Source: Sphagnum compactum (Eukaryota > Bryophyta > Sphagnopsida > Sphagnales). Taken from it: a stretch of DNA of 64,000 nt. Below, piece by piece: positions 26,217 through 38,747 of this stretch; position 1 is the stretch's first letter; each line of letters starts with the position of its first letter. The notes beneath the pieces are model-generated. The model saw nothing but the letters and a program-made list of their open reading frames with translations. It did no database searches and was not told the origin of the DNA. Location: positions 18,158,304 through 18,222,303 of the forward strand of contig OZ234496.1 of assembly GCA_965153455.1 (NCBI GenBank), in the 5' to 3' direction. The position numbers and the translations under genes were made by a program.

Positions 26217-28080
26217 TGGATATGAGGTGGGGGTTTAGGTTTAGACTGTAGGCTTTTAGAAGAAAGAAAAAAAAAAGAAAGTGGGTGTTGTGCCCATTGA
26301 TCTAAACCTTTAAAAAAAAAAACCCTAAAATCAGAACAATGGTGGAAGGAACTAATAATCATAGTAGAGCCCATGGGATGGCTTCGTATTTATAATTAAT
26401 AAGATGCCAAAACATTTGTCAATTTACCAAAACATATCTAATTAGGTAACTAATAATTTAATTTGGCATAAGCTAATAATGTGAAGTATCTACTTGATGA
26501 AGTTTATGTTCATATGTCTAGGTCTTTTTTTATAAAAACTTGGCATTATGTTTAATCAATCAATATGGCAATCAAAAGATCATGTGACAAGAGTCTAATT
26601 GTTGCTACTTTTGACAAGCCTTCACAAAGTCATGTTACTTATTTATTATAATAAGTAACCTAGTTGTAACTAGATATGTCATTAAGTGAACCAAATGGTT
26701 AAACAATTGATGGAAATTTAAAGGCTAGCAATATTTTCCAATGGGGCAAAATTGGACTATCATATGCCCCCCATACTATGATAGGTAAAAGGTGTCCCAC
26801 CTTTGAAAAGAAAGTGGTAGCCTTTCAAAAGGATGAATTAAGTCACACTTGGTTGGCAAATCTAAAGTCATTAATATATAAAAACAACAATAGCCATAAT
26901 TACACAGATTATATATTTCCAAATTGCCTATGATTAATTGATTGTTGTTTGGAAAAAGGCCCCACATTGCCAACCTTATTTACCAACAAACAAGTTGTGC
27001 GCCCCCCCCGCGACCAACCCCCCCCTTGTGAAATTCTTAAGAAGTCGGTGAATAAATGGAAGTCATAAATTGCACCCATCACATATTGCACCATCAATTT
27101 ATTTTCTTGCTATCATCATCGTGTACAAACATGAAAAAAAGGTTCTAGGTGAGAGAGAGCAAGATTACAATGGCAATATAACAACGCAAAAGCGTGATCG
27201 ATACTACTAGGCAATGGTGAAAATATTGTCAAAAGCTTTTGACCAACAAGCAATGCAATCCAATAAGGTGCAAAAGACAAAGAGGATGGCAACAAAGCAA
27301 AGGGCAATCAATTTACAAGTCCATCATGAGGAGAGAGGGAAAGGAAGAAAATGAAAAAAAAAAAGGAGAAAGAATTCATGCCAATGTTTTCCAAAATTGA
27401 GTCTCCTTCAAGAAGGTGGTTGATGGTTGGTTTGGCAATACAAATAGGTCTAGAGTTTTATATTGTGAATTTGTTGGTGCACATTGACAACTCCACTAGA
27501 GCAATAGTGCACAATTTGTTTAGAGCAACAAGCAAGCAAGCAAGCAAGCAAACAAGCAAGCAAGGAGGAATCCCAAGACACAAATGGCAGCTCAGGCTTT
27601 CTTTCTCTCTCAATCAAAGAACATACATACATACATACATACACTCCTTGAGGCTCAATTCATTTCAAATCCTCAAGACAAATAGGTGAAGACAAAGAGT
27701 TACAACAACACGCTAGAAAGCACACATGACAATTGTAAACGCTTAATAGAGTGGGTCCATAGCACCACAAACCTCATCTCAATTATGCCACAAATTGAGA
27801 GAGCCAAGAAGCTAGTGTGAAGATTGTTTTGGGAGAGGGGGGGGGAAATGAAAAGGGCCCATGCTCAGCTCCATCTCGCAATGGGCCCTTTATACTTGAA
27901 TAGGGTTCGCGCACCACAAGGGTCCACATGAAACACCCACCGTAATGGGCAATTCCTCTTTTGAAATGCACCGCGCATGCACATTGTGGAAGGGAAAAAC
28001 ACACTCTCAAAGGACCTCTCGGATTACACTAGAAAAAACCGGCAAAGGTCTTAATGTCAATGGTATTGGGTAATTAGTTG
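26217..28080. other. Intergenic region
   Basis: AT-rich with the CAAG/CATA simple repeats described separately. No supported gene. Confidence 0.6.
27524..27643. repeat. (CAAG)n and (CATA)n simple repeats
   Basis: AAGCAAGCAAGCAAGCAAGC at 27530-27562 with one CAAA interruption, and (CATA)5 at 27622-27643. Confidence 0.9.
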
Positions 28081-28153
28081 GGGGTGGGGGGGGGGGGGGG
28101 GTCGACAAGGGGGTTGGTTGCACCCAAAGTGTTTTTTTTGGGGGGGGGGGGGG
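28081..28153. repeat. Paired G homopolymers
   Basis: G16 at 28086-28101 and G14 at 28140-28153, about 40 bp apart, on the left edge of the GC-rich island. Confidence 0.95.
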
Positions 28154-28184
28154 AAGGGGGGAGGGGAAAGGAGGCGTTGATGCA

Positions 28185-28525
28185 AGTATAAAAAGTGCGG
28201 TACTATGTGGGAGCTTACTGGGGAACAGATTTGAGAACATGGGAAACAAGTTGGGAACTAGTTAGTAGCAGAACACCCGCAAAGCACCAGCGTTTCAGAC
28301 AACCTGGGACGGGTAGCAGCAGGGGACGGGCAGGCAGGCAGGCAGGCGACCGTGCGGTGGCGCCTGCAGGGACAGGAATGCTGATACCCTGACTGGTACC
28401 CCGGGAGTGTACTAGGGAGAAGTTAAAGGGCAGTCAGGGAAGGCCCCAAGGAAGCGGGCGATTATACAGACTCTCTGCAAGACAGCACGGGTACCAAGTT
28501 AAGCACCACAGGACACCCGGGGGAG
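28185..28525. other. GC-rich island of unknown nature
   Basis: About 340 bp of GC-rich, low-repeat sequence (with one (GGCA)n run near 28330) bounded by long G and C homopolymers in a strongly AT-rich setting. A TATAAAA word lies at 28190. It contains no clear long open frame of protein character. I checked it by eye against 5S rRNA and tRNA-type motifs without a match. Confidence 0.4.
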
Positions 28526-28671
28526 GGGGGAGGAGGGTATAGTGAACTGTGATTGGTCCATGACTCAAAATTTGATAGTCCTAATTTAACAGGAGTCATG
28601 ATTTAAAAAACTTAATTAATTTGTGTGCCAGTATTGGAGTAAAGTCCACGCCCCCTTTCAATTAAGTATAG

Positions 28672-28696
28672 CCCCCCCCCCCCCCCCCGCCCCCCT
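28672..28696. repeat. C homopolymer
   Basis: C17, then GCCCCCC, to the right of the GC-rich island. Another C run lies at 28761-28770. Confidence 0.95.
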
Positions 28697-28941
28697 TCTC
28701 TGACCACAAATATAGAACCTGGCTCACTAACTGACTCACTAGCCAGGCCTAATAACTAACCCCCCCCCCCCATTAAAGAAACCCCATTTCGCTTTATCAA
28801 AGCTTCGGCTTCGTCCTCTCTGGAGGGTTAGTTATTACTACTGTCTACTGATCTGCTTTGCTCCAGTTAGTGTTCCTTCCTTTTAGGTGTTTTTGTTTGT
28901 AGCCAAACTTCAAAGTTTTTTTGGGGAGGGGGGGGGGGGGG

Positions 28942-29652
28942 TCATCCATGTAGCAAAAGTGGCTATCATCCCTAGGAGGATTTAGCCAGAAATCTGGCAA
29001 TAAACCAAATATAACTAAATATTTTGGTTTGTGTTTACATATCTTTTAATCGTCCTTCTAGCCAAAAGATTTGGTTTATAGCCAAAATTTTGGCCTCATA
29101 TTTGGGTTTATTTATGGCCAAAAATATTTGTGTGTACTTCATAACTTTTAATAATCATCCTTCTGTGTGTTTTATTGGCTACACTTACAAAACCAAAATT
29201 TTATATTTGGCGATTAAAACTACTTTTCCACACTTTTGGCGACTGAAACTGTTCCAAATCACTTAATTTTCAAAATTTTCCAAATTTTCATTTCTCTTTT
29301 AGGCGAATTTTTGCTGGTAGAGAAAAGCCTGTCTCATCTGCCCTTCGAACCTTTTATTAAAAAAAAAATAAATCTAATCTGCGAAATCCTACCCAATTTA
29401 TTTTAAAATAAAGCTTTAAAAATGCAGTGATTTTTTTTACATTTTCAACAAATCATGTAAAAAAATCTACATTTCTAGTGTTCAAGTAGGTAGCCAAAAA
29501 AAATACAAGAATGTTTACCATGGTTTTTTTCTCCCAAATTTTGAATATTAAAAAAATGGAGATTTTTTTGTTAAAAACTAGAAAAGAAAACTCAAATTTA
29601 AATTTTTCCAAATTTTTAATGTTAGAAATGAATTTTTTTTTCAGAAAAATCA

Positions 29653-29687
<35 letters not shown>

Positions 29688-29765
29688 TCTTTGTGTGTTC
29701 ATATCTGGTTTATTTATAGCCAAATCTGGCTAAATCTTCCTCTCATTGATCCCCAAACTTTCCAT
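28942..29765. mobile_element. Foldback-type element of the TAGCCA repeat family
   Basis: The left arm (28942-29015) is an inverted copy, and the right arm (29700-29765) a direct copy, of a motif GGTTTATAGCCAGATTTGG followed by CTAAATCTTCC. A second, inner inverted module lies at about 29030-29095. The internal region is very AT-rich, with a (TA)n run at 29656-29684. No open frame of protein character. Confidence 0.5.
29656..29684. repeat. (TA)n microsatellite
   Basis: TA run of about 29 bp inside the foldback-type element. Confidence 0.95.
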
Positions 29766-29989
29766 ACACCACAAAATTGACCCTAAATTTCTTTATTTTC
29801 AAAACAAAAAACACACACTGGGGCCCAAACATTGGCCCATTCAAAGCTGTGAATTGGGTCCCTAGTCCCTATCCCCAAGAAGGGCATTTAAGATAAGTTT
29901 GGGTCTGCTCTGTGGCTCACTGAATCATAATAATAAGAATAATAATAATAATATAAAAATTAATTAATTAATTTCTGTGCTAGACTATC

Positions 29990-30021
<32 letters not shown>

Positions 30022-30639
30022 GTACTTGTTGGATGCTTCTTCTACTTCTACTTCACCTAATTATTTCATCTGGCTCAGTTTCATAATTATGCCTGAACAT
30101 TCGGATGAGAAATTAATGGAAGCCCCCATCAAGTGTTTTTTCATTTGTCAACGCAGGTTACCAGGTGGGTGTCAGGACGGATCTCTCATCATCAAGAGCC
30201 AAAATCCGCTGAAATATGTACCATTTACTAGTGCCATCAATGATGGCAATAAAACTAAAAATTAAAATTAAATAAATTTTGTGTATATACTGTTTTTTTT
30301 AAATGGGTTTTTGTAATATAAAAATTCGGGGGCAACCCGGATACCACTGACCGGGAGTTTTTTCTTTCCATCTTAAAATTTTGCAATAGTGTCCCCAAAA
30401 CAATAATTAAAAAATTCCCAATTTCTCTCAATTTTTTTTCAGTTTTTTTTGGCACTTTAGCAATAATTTGACCACCCAAAAAATAAAAAATCTAGTGCAT
30501 TATCTTTTTTTTATTGGACGAAATTCTCTAAAAAAGTGGAATTGAAAATGAAAAAACGAAGTGACTTTTTATTTTCCAATCACCGAAGTCCCCCCCCCCC
30601 AAAAGGAAAAAAGAAAAAGAGAGACATAAACCACCAAAT
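29766..30639. other. Intergenic region
   Basis: AAT microsatellites and unique AT-rich sequence. No gene seen. Confidence 0.6.
29926..30022. repeat. (AAT)n microsatellites
   Basis: Two AAT/ATA runs (29926-29952 and 29989-30021) separated by TTAATTAATTAATT. Confidence 0.9.
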
Positions 30640-30765
30640 GTGGTTCTCAACTCCAAAAAGTAGCCAAAAAAAAAGAAGGATGTTTATAATGTTCAACTTT
30701 GACATCCAATTTGTAGCCAAATATGGCTAAATCTTCCTATGGATGATTTGCTCTACATCACAAAA
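30640..30765 (+). repeat. TAGCCA-family dispersed repeat, copy
   Basis: Two modules: TAGCCAAAAA..GAAGGATGTTTA at 30661, and TAGCCAAATATGGCTA followed by AATCTTCC and GGATGA at 30714. The 53-bp module spacing is shared with the copies at 37.64 and 39.89 kb. Confidence 0.65.
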
Positions 30766-31350
30766 TTGACACAAGGAAAACTTTGTGGCTTAGAATTTTA
30801 TGAATAGAATTTTAGATAAACATTTGGGATTATGATGATAGATTCCAAGGTCTTTCTTTACCCACGGTAACCGATTTCATCACGATGTTGTATATTATAG
30901 GTATTTTTTGTGGCATTTGCTTTCCAAAAAAAAGTTGTACATTGTTGTGAGTCAATTTTTTGTCTGTTGCTTGGGGTTTCAACTTCCTCTTTTTTCATAA
31001 TTTTCAATTATATAAAAAATTGGGCATTCCTGAATTGGTTTAATTAAATCACCATTCATTTCGCTTCACTCAATATGACAAATTTGACCCTTTTTGTTTC
31101 AATAAAATATGTATTTGGGTTTATTTGGGCTGAGCATGTGTGTTGTGTTGAATCAATAAGGCAATGTAACTAGAAACACCATCAACCCCAAAAAAGAACA
31201 TTTGAAGAGGAAATTGTATGGCACAAAGAGGATCTATCTATATGGTCATTTTAACATAGGCATGTTATTTTTATTGTAATTGCATGTCAATTTGGAAGTC
31301 CTAGTTAATAATATTGATTAAACACAAAACAAATACTTGAGGTCTTACCA
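30766..31350. other. Intergenic region
   Basis: AT-rich unique sequence between the TAGCCA-family copy and the 391-bp element. Nothing supported. Confidence 0.6.
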
Positions 31351-31741
31351 AGAGTTATTGGTAAAGTCCCGCGATCAGGGGGCGAAAACAAGTCAGTTTC
31401 GGCATAATAGGGCATCAAACGCTTAACTGGGAATGAAAATTTTACACAACGCAATAACTGGGACCCAGACTAGTTTTCCGGCAAATTTTGGCAGTAAACT
31501 GCGTTTAATCCTGTATTTCCTTTTTCCTGAGCTCCTCCACACTCCTCCTACATACGTTTTCGCTGCTCCTACCTACCTGTACAACTACTATTGTCACCTC
31601 TCGAACCTTGTGCATTAAATGCTGAGTTTCAGCATTTCATACCCAGATTTAATAAAATTTCCTTATTTTGCAGATACCAATGAAAGAGGCCATAAGGGGT
31701 GAAAAGACGGGTGAAGACAGGGTGACTTTACGGACAACTCT
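31351..31741 (+). mobile_element. 391-bp MITE-like element, copy 1
   Basis: The ends AGAGTTATTGGTAAAGTC and, reverse complemented, AGAGTTGTCCGTAAAGTC form 18-bp imperfect terminal inverted repeats. The whole element matches, in reverse orientation, 51043-51433 at roughly three-quarters identity by eye, including GGGCATCAAAC, AACTGGGAATGAAAATTTTA and CCTTGTGCATTAAATG. No coding potential; it is locally richer in GC than its surroundings. The transposon superfamily was not determined because the target duplication is unclear. Confidence 0.8.
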
Positions 31742-32628
31742 ATTAACATCAAATTTTTTTTCTCTGAAAATAATTTACCCTCCATGACATCTTACAAGCT
31801 AGGCCATAAAGATGACATCCCCATGTCCCATCACAATGACTTTATTTTCTATGGCTTGTATGTCAAATTTTGGATGAGGTATGTGTCGTAGTGATGTGCG
31901 AAGTTGTGCTCGATAATGGAAGTTTCAAAAGTTCGACAAAAAGAAAATGAATGCTTTTCGTTGGGCGGCATCAACGATAGGTCACACATTGACTAAATTA
32001 TTGATTGGTTCATGTGCAACACATAAATGCTCTCCCAATGCTCTCCCAATATATTGTCCAATATGTATGCACATGAGCACTTTAGTGTTAAATTAGGGCA
32101 AACATTAAACGGTAATTTTGGATGTGATAGATATTCATATTGGCTCAATATAATGCATCATTGAAATTCTTAGAGCAATGACAATCGGTTCTGAAATGAA
32201 CTAATAATGCTAGGAACCAAGGATTTTTATTTTTATTTTTTCAAATTCCTCAAGGAGGTTCACCAAGGATGTCTTACATTATCTTGCATTATGTGGCTAA
32301 TATAATTATTTTAATTTTTTAAATGATGAAAAAAAATTCCCAATTATTTTCACTTATTTTTCACTTTCCGAAAAAATACTTCGCCAAGTTGCAAAAAATT
32401 GCCCCCTCCGAAAAAAACCTCTTCTAGGAACAAGTCACAGGATTATTTACAAACATCCAAGGGACATCCAAACAATGCTGATTGGAATTTTTTTGGCCAA
32501 ATTTTCAAGTAATGTTTCTGATGCTAGTGTACTCCCTTGACTAAATCCTGGTTTATTTTAACTCTTTCCCATCTCATTTGTAATGTGGTGGGTATCCACA
32601 TGGGTATGCAGAGAGGGGGGGTAACAAC
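31742..32628. other. Intergenic region
   Basis: AT-rich unique sequence. A small direct duplication ATGCTCTCCCA sits near 32026-32046. No gene. Confidence 0.6.
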
Positions 32629-34672
32629 CAATGTTGGGCGGTTCTCACAAGTTAGTTCTCACAAATCAAGGTTTTTTTCTATTTTTTTTGGTGGGGTTTT
32701 TTTTAATTTCTTTTCTTATATTCATAATAAATGATGAACCAAGTAAATTAATAAGTGATAGGATATAATTTGTTTTAATCTAAAGAGTTCATATGTACAA
32801 TTTCCTCTTTTCAAACTCCCCTTCAAATTCCTCCAACTCCTCCTCTAGTATTTCGTCCTTCTCTATGAACTCCACCAAGGTTGATGGCATATTACATCCT
32901 ACCCTACGATCATTGGGTCAAATTTGATTAACAAAAATTAATTTATCTAAATTTTCAAATTGTAACAAACATCTCGCAAGGCTTGTCAAATTTCAACAAG
33001 AGAAAAAATGTGTTTAGTCTTAATTTGGGAACCTATAATTCCTAACACTCTCCTATCATATTCCTCCACAATAGACACCCCTTGTTCTTTACCAACATTT
33101 GAAAAAACAAGACAAATTTTTTTGAACTTAAGGTGAAATATCAATGATAGCATGTTATGTGTTTTCTTTTTTGCATATGTCCTTAAGAATGAAAGGAAAG
33201 AATCTAAAACCCCAAACAATTTTAATTTAATGTTAGAGGCATGAGTTGTTAACTTTAAAAACAATCTACTGTCATCATCCATGAGGGACTCAAAAAAAGG
33301 TCTCAAATGCATTTCATCCTTGGCTTTAGAACTCATGGTGATGAAAAAATTCAAGGCATTTGATAAAAACCAATGTCCAGTAAATTGGCTCAAGATGCAA
33401 GCAAAAATAACAAGGCTCAAATAATCAACTATTGTTTAACAAATGAACCATGCAATAGGAGGAGGAACACAACCAGACATTCAAACATTAGTTTGCATGC
33501 TATAACACATGATAATAATTCCACGAAAAAAAACACTTCTTAGATTAATATCACCTTACTTACAAACTTACAAAACAATTCAGATAATTAAATTTTTTTG
33601 CAAAATTCTATTTTCTCAATGAATACAAAGTAATCAACACAAAAAGATGAATAAAGAGTCATTTACCTTGTTTTCACATGTGTATTCAGTTTCTTTAGTC
33701 AAATTCCAAACTCAATACAAGCTTTCATCCATTTTTGTCTTCCCTTTCCAAATTTCTTTGGCCACGTTATACACTTTTAGATTATGCAGATTTGATTGAG
33801 ACATAACTCTCTTCCAACCTGAAAACTTCACTTTGAGCAACAAATTTGAGAGCTTTGGTCATAGAATTTAAAATTGCCCCTTCATCTTTTACATAAACAA
33901 TGATCTTCTTGCTTAACCCATAAGAATCCAAAAACTCTCTCAAATTTCTAGCTAAGGCTTGACTTGTTGTCTCAAAGAGACCAATTGTCAACTTCTCGGG
34001 TTGCTAATTTTCATCTAGAAAATTAATGACTAAGGAAAAAATGTCATAAGCGCCTTTTGACATCCACAAATCAAAACGTGCAGTAATTGACATACATCGA
34101 AAAAATTATAGTTAAACATAAACATTTTTTGTTTCTGAACCAAATGTGACAAAATCTCCTATAAAAAAATATTTCTAAAAAGAAAGACAATGTAAGGATT
34201 CATTTACAAAGCAAATCACTTCAACCACGGACTCTCTAAACAATGTACAGGTAAATGACTTTTAATAATCAGCAAGGTTAGATCTTCAAGAAATTGTTTT
34301 TGTTACATTTCATCCTTCTTGTAAAAAAATTTTGTAAAGAAAATTTTAGAAATTTCAAATGAAGATACACTTTGCCTCTTTTTAGTTGGTTGTCTTTCAC
34401 CTTGAGTTTTCGCTAAACACTTCCTCATCAAGTTTTTTTGCAAGCAGAATGTGTTTTGCATCCACATGTTTTTTCAAAATTGATATCCCATTAGTCTTAT
34501 AATATGAATTGAATCCCTTCCTTAGTTTTGTTCTTGGATTACATAACACATGTGTTTTGTAACACAAATGAAATCTCACGACTTGAGGAATTTTGCCATC
34601 CATTGGTTTATTATCATTAAGCACATAGAAAGCCCAACAAATGGAGCCCACCATTGTTTAATTCCAACATTG
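32629..34672 (-). mobile_element. Shortened hAT element, same family as the 40-kb copy
   Basis: The left end reads CAATGTTGGGCGG followed by two copies of GTTCTCACAA, matching the terminus type of the 40-kb element. At the other side CCAACATTG (34664-34672) mirrors the first nine terminal bases only. The transposase fragment begins within about 20 bp of that side, so the 1.5-kb leader present in the 40-kb copy is missing here. I could not find a convincing 8-bp target duplication (GTAACAAC versus CAACATGT), so the right boundary is tentative. Confidence 0.6.
32800..34654 (-). pseudogene. Decayed hAT transposase with internal deletion
   Basis: Read on the minus strand: BED finger (CYKTHVLC, then KGFNSYYKTNGISILKKHV with a second His in HVDAKH) at about 34590-34430; FDLWMSKGAYDIFSLV at about 34060; TIGLFETTSQALARNLREFL and KKIIVYVKDEG at 33990-33880; FTGHWFLSNALNFF at about 33375; EEYDRRVLGIIGSQI at about 33050; then LDKLIFV and an acidic EEELEEFEGEFEK tail at about 32960-32800. 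A TAG stop after NFLDEN (about 34006) interrupts the core. Compared with the 40-kb copy, the segment between EEYDRR and VLGIIGSQI is missing. That removes the WW..FP part of the dimerisation block while keeping the frame open. Non-functional. Confidence 0.8.
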
Positions 34673-37589
34673 CAACATGTGGTTTACGGATGTGATTTGT
34701 TCCAAAATCTTACATTTTGACACATCCTTTTTTGTTGTGATGTGCTTTAAGACACTACTAAGGAAAATGTAAATTGAAAGAAAAATAAATTTTATTTGAA
34801 TTTCTTACAACTTGCTAGCTAAAAACTAATTTTAACTTTCATTTATAGTCTAGCATTGACCTCATAATAACCTTCCCTTTTATTTTATGAACTTGAGGTC
34901 AAGAACTTTTATTTTGGCAATGAATGTTTTTGGAGTTTGAACCAAGACTAAGACAAGGTAAAAGGAACAAATTAAGAAAAATCCAATGCATGATTAGATT
35001 CTAGAATTTAAACACATTCTTTAAGTACAAATGAAGTGTGTGGGAATGTAAGAGGGGAATCCCTAAGATTACCGAATGCACTTTCACTTTGGGAGTAATT
35101 GGAAATCCCAAGGTATTTTGGATCTTTCAATCAAAAAATAAATGGGGGACCAAAACTTGTGCAAATTAAATGTTCTTTAAATTGTTTGAAATACTTTTTA
35201 AAGTAACACATATTAAAGTGGGGTCACATTCCCAAAACAAAACACGGGAACTAAAGATCATGTGGGTTTTAAAAACTAGGAATGAAAATGCCAAAACAGC
35301 TTTCGATCACTTAAACAAGGATTTGAAGGGTTAAATCAAGTCTAATTGAAAAGCTTGATATGACTTTCAAAAACTCTTTTCAAAGGATATAAATGAAACA
35401 TGAAGGGATATCATTAAAATGTCAAATTTGGAAATGATTTGAAGAAACAATGATTGAGCTTGAAAATTTGGGAATTATTACTCAGCAAAATAACTTTAAT
35501 GCAAATGTGGTAAAAACTACAACATATAATATATGGAAGAGGATGGTGCCTTCTCCCAAATCAAAAATCATGGTGAGTTTTTGTGAGTTCATGTGAACCT
35601 ATGGTTGATTCTTGAATCAAAACTAGTTTAAAATGCATGAATTGTGTTATTGTTTTTGTGCAAATTGTTATGACTAAGAGTTCAACTTGAAGAACTCATC
35701 ATAGTTGCATCCTGAAGTTCCCATACCCCTTTGAACTATGGAATGTGCCTTGGGGGTTTTTCGTTTTCAATTTTAAATTTTTTACCATTAATGTCACAAC
35801 TTTCACCTTGAATTCAAAATCAATTTAGCTAAAACATGACAATGGGAGCAATTTGGGAAAATGTTTTGGAATGCAAATAGCCTACCAAAAGTGTAGGAAA
35901 GTGCAAGGAATGGAATCAAAAGACTTGCAAGTGAAAAACATTTTGGGAGTTGTAAGATGTGGGAGTTTCAAAAATATGGGCCAAAAATGTAGATAGTAAA
36001 CTTGGTTCAAATTGGCCCCCAAATTATATACTAATAAAAAGGCCTTGAAATTTAGATATCAAAAGCTAGTTTATATTATCCATTTGAGTTGTGAACTAGG
36101 AGTTATGGCCAAAAGTTGATTGGGAGCCAATTTGATAGTTTAATCCCAATCACCTCAAACCTAGGAAACAAGTGTTAAATGACTTTCAATTTAAGAATGT
36201 GATATAATGTTGCATTGTTTTGAAGGATTACAACAATTCCTTTGAAAATTCTTTAATCAAAGGTCATATGAGGAAGTTACGAACTTGCAAATTTGTGAAA
36301 CTCATAACTTGGCAAAATTGGGAATTTTTGGGAAGGAGTTTCAAGGGCAAGTCAATATGATAGGCTATTGGTATGTAAATTTGAAATAAAGTTTTGGGAC
36401 TCATAATTGAGAATTTTACTTAAGGATGCATCAATGTTTTTGTTCATTTGGTTTACAACCTAAAAAAATTGAGCTTTTGTTTTTTTCAAAGCTCCAATGT
36501 CCATTGACATTTTGGGGAGGTCATTTCCATTTTAATCCAAAGATGTGTAAAAGAATGTAGGCTTTAATTTATTAAAAAATGAATTTTATGATTTAATTAT
36601 TTATGTAAATAGGGTGCTTATAATTCATTATGAAAATATATTTAGATTATACCTAATATTTTTAAATACACCTCAATTATTACATTATGTCATAGCATAC
36701 AAAGAAATATCCTTTTATTTTAGGTTCTTCTTAAAATATACAAGGAATGGCCTTTTGGGAAACATTTGATTAGTGCAATCCACATTTTTCTTTCACAAAG
36801 TGTGGAAATCCACCTTTCTTATTATAGTATATTTGTTGTCTTTTTCAACTGTCAAGCTTGCATACATCCAACTTGTGCTTCAATATCCTATTGTAAACAT
36901 GTGATCACTTACATGTTCTAGTAATTTAAATCATGCTTATGAAATTCACAAATTCCTTTATTTATGAAGAAAAAATAGGCCATATATTTGTCAAAATAAC
37001 TCTTATTAGGAAACAATAACAGATGATTTGATTATGTGCTCATTTTCATTTGCTTTAACTTCAAATTTGTTCACAAGATTCATTGCATTCTCAACTAAGT
37101 GGTTGGAGGGGCTCACCTTTTCATCCTTGAAATATTTTTTTGATTGATTGTAGCACAATTGTGAAGAGGCTTTTTGTAGGCACCAAAACTATGTTACATT
37201 TGTTGCTTAGTTGTTTGTTATTTGTCCATTTAGAAAAGCTTGCAATTAATTTTTTTTTTTCATGTCTTTTTTCTACATATTTCTTGCAATTGCTTCAATT
37301 TATTTGATAACTCAACATTACAAACATTCAAATCACCTTTAGATGTTTAATTCTGCAAACTCATTGACTAAACAGTCCTTTCTCTTTCATATTGTTCTAC
37401 AGTTTTTCTTCTAACAATTGAAGCTCGTGTTTTACCTTGCTTCTATTTGCTTGTGTTTCTTATAATAACATTTGATACAATGAAGTTTGAACTCATTGGT
37501 CAAATGTTCTATATCATCAAATATCTCTTGTAGTTTCTTTTATTTTGGAGGCATATATTTTGTTCACCCCAAAATGAAGGTGCTCTTGT
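34673..37589. other. Intergenic region
   Basis: Unique AT-rich sequence with no open frame above about 60 codons in its first 2.8 kb. No transposon termini recognised. Confidence 0.6.
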
Positions 37590-37785
37590 CGGAAGTGAGT
37601 GGAAAAAAAAGGATAAAAATTGGCCAGATTCATATATATACGTGTAGCCAAGCATATAGAAGGATGATTAAAGATTTCTACCTTAGTTCTGGTTTATAGC
37701 CAGATTTGGCTAAATCTTCCTCGGGATGATGGTTACATTTTCTACATTGTCGAATGAATGATAGCCACTTTAGCTACAAACAGAA
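37590..37785 (+). repeat. TAGCCA-family dispersed repeat, copy
   Basis: TAGCCAAGCATATAGAAGGA at 37644 and TAGCCAGATTTGGCTA at 37697 (53 bp apart), followed by AATCTTCC and GGGATGATGG. The upstream part (GGAAGTGAGTGGAAAAAAAA) resembles the region before the 39.9-kb copy. Confidence 0.65.
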
Positions 37786-38110
37786 ATTCCTAAGAAAAAC
37801 ATTGCGCATGACACAAGGCATTTTCTGTGCACCCCAAATAGTCGACCTCTTTCTTCTTTCTTCGATTGCAAGCAATTGAAATTCAATCAGGATTTGTTAC
37901 AATGAGGATTTTAATGACAAATTAATCCTTCTTCACTCATCTACAAAAGTCCACTTTGATTCTGTGATTGGTTCTGGTGATGACTTCAAAGTTTGACAAG
38001 TTTCACACCAATTCATTTTCTTCTTTGGATACCTGGTGGATTCATTGGCCTTCTGTTGACTGGCGGCCGCCTTTTGATTTCCGGGTTACGAGGTAGAAGA
38101 CGAAGAAGAA

Positions 38111-38196
38111 GAATGGTCGCCGAGTCGCCAGCCGATCTACAGCTCTCATGGACCAAAATAGGTAGGTACCCAATTTTGCTTCAACTTTGAATGGAG

Positions 38197-38232
<36 letters not shown>

Positions 38233-38415
38233 AGTAAGTAAGTAGGAACTCCACTACAATCTGCAGAAGCATATATTTATCTATAAAGCTTTTGGACGTG
38301 TAACCTTAGCGTGTGTACAGATGAGTTGTGAGAAAGAAGGGGCGGTGGAGTCGGGGGAGACTTCAATGCCGCATTTACTGATATGGTCGTGCACTTGACT
38401 GACACCAGCTTTGCA
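38111..38415 (+). CDS. Possible two-exon 5' gene fragment in a GC-richer patch
   Basis: An ATG at 38114 opens MVAESPADLQLSWTKI and runs into a good donor, ATAG/GTAGGT (about 38160). After an intron holding a (GA)n tract, CCTTAG/CGTGTG (about 38311) would continue in phase as ACVQMSCEKEGAVESGETSM.. to a TGA at about 38397. The local base composition is unlike the flanks. No family recognised and no further exons identified. This could equally be two unrelated chance frames. Confidence 0.2.
38201..38229. repeat. (GA)n microsatellite
   Basis: AG dinucleotide run of about 29 bp, within the putative intron of the 38.1-kb gene fragment. Confidence 0.95.
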
Positions 38416-38490
38416 GTGAATGTGATGACTATTGTTGAGACTACAGCTTCTTTCTTTTATTTAGTGCCTCTCCATGGATTCACTCTAACA

Positions 38491-38491
38491 T

Positions 38492-38524
<33 letters not shown>
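38491..38524. repeat. (CA)n then (TA)n microsatellite
   Basis: An (AC)11 run is followed by ATATATATATA. Confidence 0.95.
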
Positions 38525-38525
<1 letters not shown>

Positions 38526-38747
38526 TCAAGTGGACAAAAGCAAGCTTTTTTTGACACCCACCCTATGCCCCCCTCCCACGTTGAATTCAGCATCATCCCA
38601 AGCAGAAAATGATCGCCATGATCAGCCTTTTGATGGGTTTTAAGAGTTTCATTGGGTCTTAAATGCAGGAAGTACCAAAGTACTGCTGCATTTCTTTTTT
38701 CCTTCCTGCTCGCTTGCCCAATTAAATTAATTGTGTCTGGTGAAGTT

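Noticed and set aside
28185-28525. 5S rRNA or tRNA gene in the GC-rich island
   Set aside because: A short AAGTTAAGCACC word resembles part of 5S rRNA, but the other conserved 5S blocks and internal promoter elements are absent.
34673-37589. LTR retrotransposon
   Set aside because: I looked for reverse transcriptase, integrase and protease-like reading frames and for paired LTR ends here and found none.
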